This document shows, in pieces, positions 60,346 to 64,000 of a stretch of DNA of 64,000 nt. The stretch is taken from positions 8,473,501 to 8,537,500 of the forward strand of contig NZ_CP121666.1 of the NCBI RefSeq assembly GCF_029714325.1. Direction: 5' to 3'. The translations under genes were made by a program, and so were the position numbers. The notes beneath the pieces were generated by a model. The model searched no databases, was not told where the DNA came from, and saw only the letters and a list, made by a program, of their open reading frames with translations. Numbering within the stretch: the first letter of the stretch is position 1; every line of letters starts with the position of its first letter. This DNA comes from Bradyrhizobium sp. CB1717 (GTDB taxonomy: Bacteria > Pseudomonadota > Alphaproteobacteria > Rhizobiales > Xanthobacteraceae).

Positions 60346-60939
60346 CTATTCGATGATCGGCACGTGCCTCGCCGCATCCCGCGGCGCGGTGCCATCGAGG
60401 CGCGGATCATCCGCGATCTCGATCTGGCGGCGGAAGGGGCGGAAGCCGGAGCGCTGGTAGAAGGCGACGGCGGAGGGGTGGTCGAAGGTGCAGGTGTGCA
60501 CCCAGACGCGGCGGACGTCGCGGGACCAGGCAATCTCCAGCGCGCGGTTCATCAGGAAGCGGGCGGCGCCGGTGCCGATCAGTTTCGCGGTGACGCCGAA
60601 ATAGACCAGCTCGCATTGGCCGGGCTGACGGAAATCCAGCTCCAGCAGGCCTTCGTCGCGGCCGTCCACGGCCAGAGCGTAGAGTTCGTTTCCCGGCGCG
60701 TGGATGATTGCGGCGAGCTCCGTGTCGCTCATGCGGGCGCGCGAGAACCATAGCCACTCCTCGCCGACGCGGCGGTAGAGGTCGCGGTACCAGTCGGGCG
60801 CGGGGGCGTCGGCCTTGCGCAGGGACCAGCTGCCGGGCGGATCGGCGCGGCGCGCGGGAGGCGCGGTCATCTCGAGATGAGTGACGACGGCGGCGATCTT
60901 GCCGGTGGGGACGTCGGAATAGCCGTCGGGGAGGATCAT
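60346..60939 (-). CDS. GNAT-family N-acetyltransferase
   Basis: A 197-residue acetyl-CoA-dependent acyltransferase. The core segments are LYRRVGEEWLWFSRARMSDT, ELDFRQPGQCELVYFGVTAK, motif A KLIGTGAARFLMNRALEIAW, and VHTCTFDHPSAVAFYQRSGF with the usual F-Y-x-x-x-G-F end. ATG 60939 starts MILPDGYSDVPTG; the longer frame to 61128 runs into a dispersed repeat. The substrate is unknown. It sits between two copies of an 86-88 bp repeat. Confidence 0.9.
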   Translation of the reverse strand: MILPDGYSDVPTGKIAAVVTHLEMTAPPARRADPPGSWSLRKADAPAPDWYRDLYRRVGEEWLWFSRARMSDTELAAIIHAPGNELYALAVDGRDEGLLELDFRQPGQCELVYFGVTAKLIGTGAARFLMNRALEIAWSRDVRRVWVHTCTFDHPSAVAFYQRSGFRPFRRQIEIADDPRLDGTAPRDAARHVPIIE

Positions 60940-61008
60940 TCTTGGTTGCTTCTTTCGCTCTAGGCGAGCGGGCGGCGTCGTTTGAGGCACCACAGCAGCG
61001 CCACACTC

Positions 61009-61096
61009 CGTCATTGCGAGCGGCAGCGAAGCAATCCAGGATCTTTCTGCAGAGGCAGTCTGGATTGCTTTGTCGCAAGAGCTCCTCGCAATGACG
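61009..61096. repeat. 88-bp palindromic dispersed repeat, copy 2
   Basis: Same element and orientation as 60242-60327, with a few substitutions and a 2-base length difference. It lies between glpK and the GNAT gene. Confidence 0.88.
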
Positions 61097-61152
61097 ACGT
61101 GGCAGCAGTTGAGCGCGCCTCGCGGCATCGAGCTGCGAGGCTGTGCCTACGC

Positions 61153-62658
61153 CTACCCCTCCCCCTCGTCGCTCGCGAGCACGCCCTTCACCGCCCTTGC
61201 CCATCCCGCGAGCTTTCGCTCGCGCGTTGCCTCGCTCATGTTCGGCTTGAAGCGGTGCTCGAGGCGCCAGTTGTCGGCGAATTTGGTCGGCTCGGGATAG
61301 ACGCCGGCGTTGAGGCCGGCGAGATAGGCGGCGCCGAGCGCCGTGGTCTCCTGGATCACGGGGCGGTCGACCGGTGCGTTGAGGAGATCGGCGAGGCGCT
61401 GCATGGTCCAGTCGGAGGCGGTCATGCCGCCGTCGACGCGGAGCACGACGCTGGCGGTTTCCGAGCTCGGCCAGTCCGCGCGCATCGCGGCCCAGAGGTC
61501 GAAAGTCTGGTAACAAACACTCTCCAGCGCGGCATGGGCCAGCTCGGCGGGGCCGGTGTTGCGGGTCAGGCCGAACAGCGCGCCGCGCACGCGCGGATTC
61601 CAGTAGGGCGCGCCCATGCCGACGAAGGCGGGGACGAGATAGACGCTCTGCATGGAGTCGGACTGATCGGCAAGCGGTCCGGTCTCGGCGGCGTGCTTGA
61701 TGATGCCGAGGCCGTCGCGCAGCCATTGCACCGCGCTGCCAGCGACGAAGATCGAGCCTTCCAGCGCGTAGGTGCGTTTTCCGTCGAGCTGGTAGGCGAC
61801 GGTGGTGAGCAGCTTGTTCCTGGAGACAACGGGAGTCGTGCCGGTGTTGAGCAGGGCAAAGCAACCGGTGCCGTAGGTGGACTTCATCATGCCCGGACGG
61901 AAGCAGGCCTGGCCGATGGTGGCAGCCTGCTGGTCGCCGGCGATGCCGGAGATCGCGATGGCGCCGCCGAACAGGTCCGGCGTGCTCTCGCCGAAGCGGG
62001 CCGAAGAATCCTTCACCTCGGGAAGCATCGAGCGCGGCACGCCGATGATCTCCAGCAGCTCGTCGTCCCACTGGCCGGTGTGGATGTTGAACAGCAGCGT
62101 GCGCGAAGCGTTGGTGGCGTCGGTGGCGTGCACCTTGCCGCCGGTGAGGCGCCAGAGCAGATAGCAGTCGATGGTGCCGAACATCAGCTCGCCGCGCGCG
62201 GCGCGGGCGCGGGCGCCGGGAACGTGGTCGAGGATCCAGGCGACCTTGGTGCCGGAGAAATAGGGATCGATGATCAGGCCGGTCTTCTGCGAGATCACGG
62301 GCTCGTAGCCGTCGTGCTTCAGCTTGGCGCAGATGTCGGCGGTGCGGCGGTCCTGCCAGACGATAGCGCGGTGCACGGCTTGGCCCGTGGCGCGGTCCCA
62401 CACCACGGTGGTCTCGCGCTGGTTGGTGATGCCGATCGCGGCGATGTCCTTTGCGCTGATGCCGGCGTGCTCGATCGCCTCGCGGCACACCATCACGGTC
62501 GAGGTCCAGATGTCCTCCGGCTCGTGCTCGACCCAGCCCGAGGCCGGAAAGTGCTGCGGAAACTCGGCCTGCGCCTTCGCCGCAATGGAAATGTCGCCGC
62601 GAAACACGATCGCGCGCGAGGAGGTGGTGCCCTGATCGATGGCGAGGACGAAAGACAT
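61153..62658 (-). CDS. glpK: Glycerol kinase
   Basis: A 501-residue FGGY-family kinase that phosphorylates glycerol to glycerol-3-phosphate. The N-terminus [20 protein letters not shown] and [20 protein letters not shown], the FGGY signatures [16 protein letters not shown] and [20 protein letters not shown], and [20 protein letters not shown] are all present. No glpD, glpF or glpR is adjacent. The gene is monocistronic, with a repeat-rich 332-base gap upstream. Confidence 0.96.
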   Translation of the reverse strand: MSFVLAIDQGTTSSRAIVFRGDISIAAKAQAEFPQHFPASGWVEHEPEDIWTSTVMVCREAIEHAGISAKDIAAIGITNQRETTVVWDRATGQAVHRAIVWQDRRTADICAKLKHDGYEPVISQKTGLIIDPYFSGTKVAWILDHVPGARARAARGELMFGTIDCYLLWRLTGGKVHATDATNASRTLLFNIHTGQWDDELLEIIGVPRSMLPEVKDSSARFGESTPDLFGGAIAISGIAGDQQAATIGQACFRPGMMKSTYGTGCFALLNTGTTPVVSRNKLLTTVAYQLDGKRTYALEGSIFVAGSAVQWLRDGLGIIKHAAETGPLADQSDSMQSVYLVPAFVGMGAPYWNPRVRGALFGLTRNTGPAELAHAALESVCYQTFDLWAAMRADWPSSETASVVLRVDGGMTASDWTMQRLADLLNAPVDRPVIQETTALGAAYLAGLNAGVYPEPTKFADNWRLEHRFKPNMSEATRERKLAGWARAVKGVLASDEGEG

Positions 62659-62990
62659 GGCGGCTTACCTTGGCGTTTCCCGGAGGGGGTCGTTGGTCGG
62701 GCCAAAGAAAACGGGATTGCCGGCAGGAGGTCAAGGCGGCTCTCCTTACCCTCCCCTGGAGGGGTCCGGGACGAGCGTAGCTCGCCCGTGGGTCGACCGC
62801 GCGCATCGCGGGCGGGGTGGGGTGAAGCCGCAGAGACGGTCTTGCTTTCTTTCCAGATGAGCTCAACCGCGCATTCGGAGGCACTGGATTCGGGATAGTC
62901 TGTCACCCCACCCCGCTACGCATTACGCTTTGCTTCATGCGTAGCGACCCTCCCCCTCCAGGGGAGGGTAAGAGCGCATCATCCGCGCCG
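62659..62990. other. Repeat-rich gap upstream of glpK
   Basis: 332 bases holding the left arm of cassette B (62748-62795), a GC-rich palindrome GCGCGCATCGCGGGCGGGGT region (to about 62829), and a composite repeat at 62904-62972 (CACCCCACCCCGCTACG, a CTACGCAT/ATGCGTAG hairpin, then CCCTCCCCCTCCAGGGGAGG). No gene is seen. Confidence 0.7.
62748..62795 (+). repeat. Cassette B left inverted-repeat arm
   Basis: 48 nt, perfect inverted match to 63414-63461. Each arm has its own hairpins (CCCTCCCC/GGGG and GAGCGTAGCTC). Confidence 0.92.
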
Positions 62991-63389
62991 CTATGTTCGG
63001 CGGTGCTTCAAGGGTGCGGTCACCGCCTCGCGCGATCCGTACAGCTCGACATAGTTACGTTCGAGGACGGCGGTCAGGTCGGCTGTGATCTCCGAATTCC
63101 AGAAGCGGATGACGCGATAGCCTTCGTTCTCCAGCCATTGCTGCCTGGTGCGGTCACGCTCCGCCGTGTCGTCTTCGTTGTGATGTCCGCCATCGAGCTC
63201 GATGATGAGGCGCCCGGCTGGGCAGAAGAAGTCGACGACGTAGGGTCCGATTGGCGCCTGCCGCCGGAAGTGCGATCCGTCCATGGGAAGTTCTTTGAGC
63301 GCCCGCCACAATATCCGCTCGTGAGGCGTTGTGTTCGCTCTCAGCTTCTTTGCGGCCGCGCGTCGGATTGATGTCGAGACCATTTGCAT
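62991..63389 (-). CDS. DUF559 endonuclease-fold protein (second)
   Basis: A 132-residue DUF559 protein: RANTTPHERILWRALKELPM, HFRRQAPIGPYVVDFFCPAG, RLIIELDGGHHNEDDTAERD (E-x-D-G motif) and WLENEGYRVIRFWNSEITAD. It is clearly related to the gene at 10516-10956 by the pattern RQAPxGxYxxDF, IExDGxxH and GYRVxRF. The start may be 63389 or 63383. It is the only gene between two perfect 48-nt inverted repeats. A DNA-nicking role is suggested by the fold only. Confidence 0.85.
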   Translation of the reverse strand: MQMVSTSIRRAAAKKLRANTTPHERILWRALKELPMDGSHFRRQAPIGPYVVDFFCPAGRLIIELDGGHHNEDDTAERDRTRQQWLENEGYRVIRFWNSEITADLTAVLERNYVELYGSREAVTAPLKHRRT

Positions 63390-63413
63390 GGCCTTGCTCG
63401 CGCCATGCGCGAG

Positions 63414-63461
63414 CGACCCACGGGCGAGCTACGCTCGTCCCGGACCCCTCCAGGGGAGGGT
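63414..63461 (-). repeat. Cassette B right inverted-repeat arm
   Basis: 48 nt, perfect inverted match to 62748-62795, lying 24 bp upstream of the DUF559 start. Confidence 0.92.
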
Positions 63462-63504
63462 GAAGTGGAGCGTACTCACAGAACAATTTCAAGTAGCAAG
63501 ACGC

Positions 63505-64000
63505 CTACACCGCCGCCGTGGTCACGCCGCCGTCGATGACGATGGTCTGGCCGGTCATGAAGCTCGAGGCGTCCGAAGCAAGATAGGCCACTGCGCCTGC
63601 GATTTCGTCGGGTTCGCCGATGCGGCGCAGCGGCGTGGTGGCGGTGCGGCGCTTGAGCATGGCTTCGTCTTCCCAAAGCGCGCGGGCGAAATCGGTTTTG
63701 ACGAGGCCGGGCGCGATGCAGTTGACGCGGACGCCTTTGGGGCCCCATTCGCCGGCGAGACTGCGGCACAGCGCGAAATCGGCGGCCTTGGAGATGCCGT
63801 AGGCGCCGATGACGGTGGAGCCGCGCAAGCCCCCGATCGAGGAGATGATGATCACCGAGCCGTTGCCGCGCTCGGCCATTTGCGGGATCGCGAGCGCGGA
63901 GAGCCAGATGTTGCTCTTCACGTTCGAGCCCATGATCTTGTCGAAGGCCTCGTCGGTGATGTCGAGCAGCGGGCCGTAGTACGGATTGACCGCGGCGTTG
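63505..64000 (-). CDS. SDR-family oxidoreductase, C-terminal part (N-terminus beyond window)
   Basis: About 164 residues of a classical short-chain dehydrogenase. Present are the NAAVNPYYGPLLDITDEAFD segment after the NAG-type motif, the catalytic Ser in IIISSIGGLRGSTVIGAYG, the Y-x-x-x-K pair YGISKAA, then NCIAPGLVKTDFARALWE and the C-terminal MTGQTIVIDGGVTTAAV. The NAD(P)-binding Gly motif lies off the right edge. Layout resembles DHRS4/FabG-like enzymes; substrate unknown. Confidence 0.93.
   Translation of the reverse strand, partial: NAAVNPYYGPLLDITDEAFDKIMGSNVKSNIWLSALAIPQMAERGNGSVIIISSIGGLRGSTVIGAYGISKAADFALCRSLAGEWGPKGVRVNCIAPGLVKTDFARALWEDEAMLKRRTATTPLRRIGEPDEIAGAVAYLASDASSFMTGQTIVIDGGVTTAAV

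Larger units (their letters stand above)
62748..63461. mobile_element. Candidate DUF559 cassette B bounded by 48-nt perfect inverted repeats
   Basis: Ends 62748-62795 and 63414-63461 are exact inverted copies over 48 nt (start ACCCTCCCCTGGAGGGGTCC). The 714-bp unit contains one gene, DUF559, plus an internal composite repeat at 62904-62972. No transposase is encoded. The same layout as cassette A at 10557-10994 suggests a common kind of element. Mobility itself is inference. Confidence 0.5.

Noticed and set aside
60407..62884. 825-codon open frame on minus
   Set aside because: It runs out of frame through glpK and the GNAT gene, both of which have clear motifs in other frames.

Overview
This is a 64 kb chromosomal stretch of an alphaproteobacterium, most likely Bradyrhizobium or a close relative. 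Supporting signs are high GC with strongly GC-biased third positions, a membrane-anchored 184-residue cytochrome c of CycM type, a full Tad/Flp pilus locus, a joined urea-transport and urease operon, and many short GC-rich palindromic repeats between genes. I see no rRNA, tRNA, CRISPR array, integrase or classical IS transposase. The species call is inference from gene content and repeat style.

Layout. 1-5363: the 5' part of a TonB-dependent siderophore receptor (minus; its 3' end lies beyond the left edge), an OpgC-like membrane protein, a TetR regulator and a CHASE/HWE sensor kinase with a degenerate ATP-binding N box. 18227 down to 5631 (all minus): a 12.6 kb nitrogen operon urtABCDE-ureDAB-[DUF559]-[HD hydrolase]-ureC-[ABM protein]-ureEFG, starting at a good sigma-54 (-24/-12) promoter at 18304-18319. 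Urea is imported by the Urt ABC system, hydrolysed by UreABC, and nickel is loaded by UreDEFG; UreE has an extreme His-rich tail. 18734-21091: rhlE, infA and cspA, an RNA and cold-response group. 21197-34329: Tad pilus genes, with two TadE-like proteins and a stand-alone secretin N-domain protein on minus, flp-cpaA-cpaB-cpaC-cpaD-cpaE-cpaF-tadB-tadC on plus, and a TadD lipoprotein on minus; a fatty-acid hydroxylase gene lies inside the locus. 34415-39649: a metallophosphoesterase, a small membrane protein, an M17 aminopeptidase overlapping an NlpC/P60 hydrolase, and two small unknown proteins. 39749-47487 (minus): a YejABEF-type peptide ABC transporter with two tandem binding proteins. 47699-52541: cycM, kdsB-pheA, an LLM oxidoreductase and metF. 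52548-57718: cobalamin-dependent metH and a Sel1-repeat protein. 57972-64000: a GST with an apparent internal deletion, an ArsR regulator, a PLP dehydratase, a GNAT enzyme, glpK, a second DUF559 gene and the 3' part of an SDR gene.

The most unusual signal is that both DUF559 (endonuclease-fold) genes sit between near-perfect inverted repeats: 38-nt arms at 10557-10594/10957-10994 and 48-nt arms at 62748-62795/63414-63461. They look like small independently moving cassettes, one inserted inside the urease operon. Other leads are a complete MESH1-type alarmone-hydrolase active site encoded inside the urease operon, a large palindrome between ureF and ureG, a 57-bp repeat that supplies the stop codons of two different genes, and the degenerate kinase and GST.
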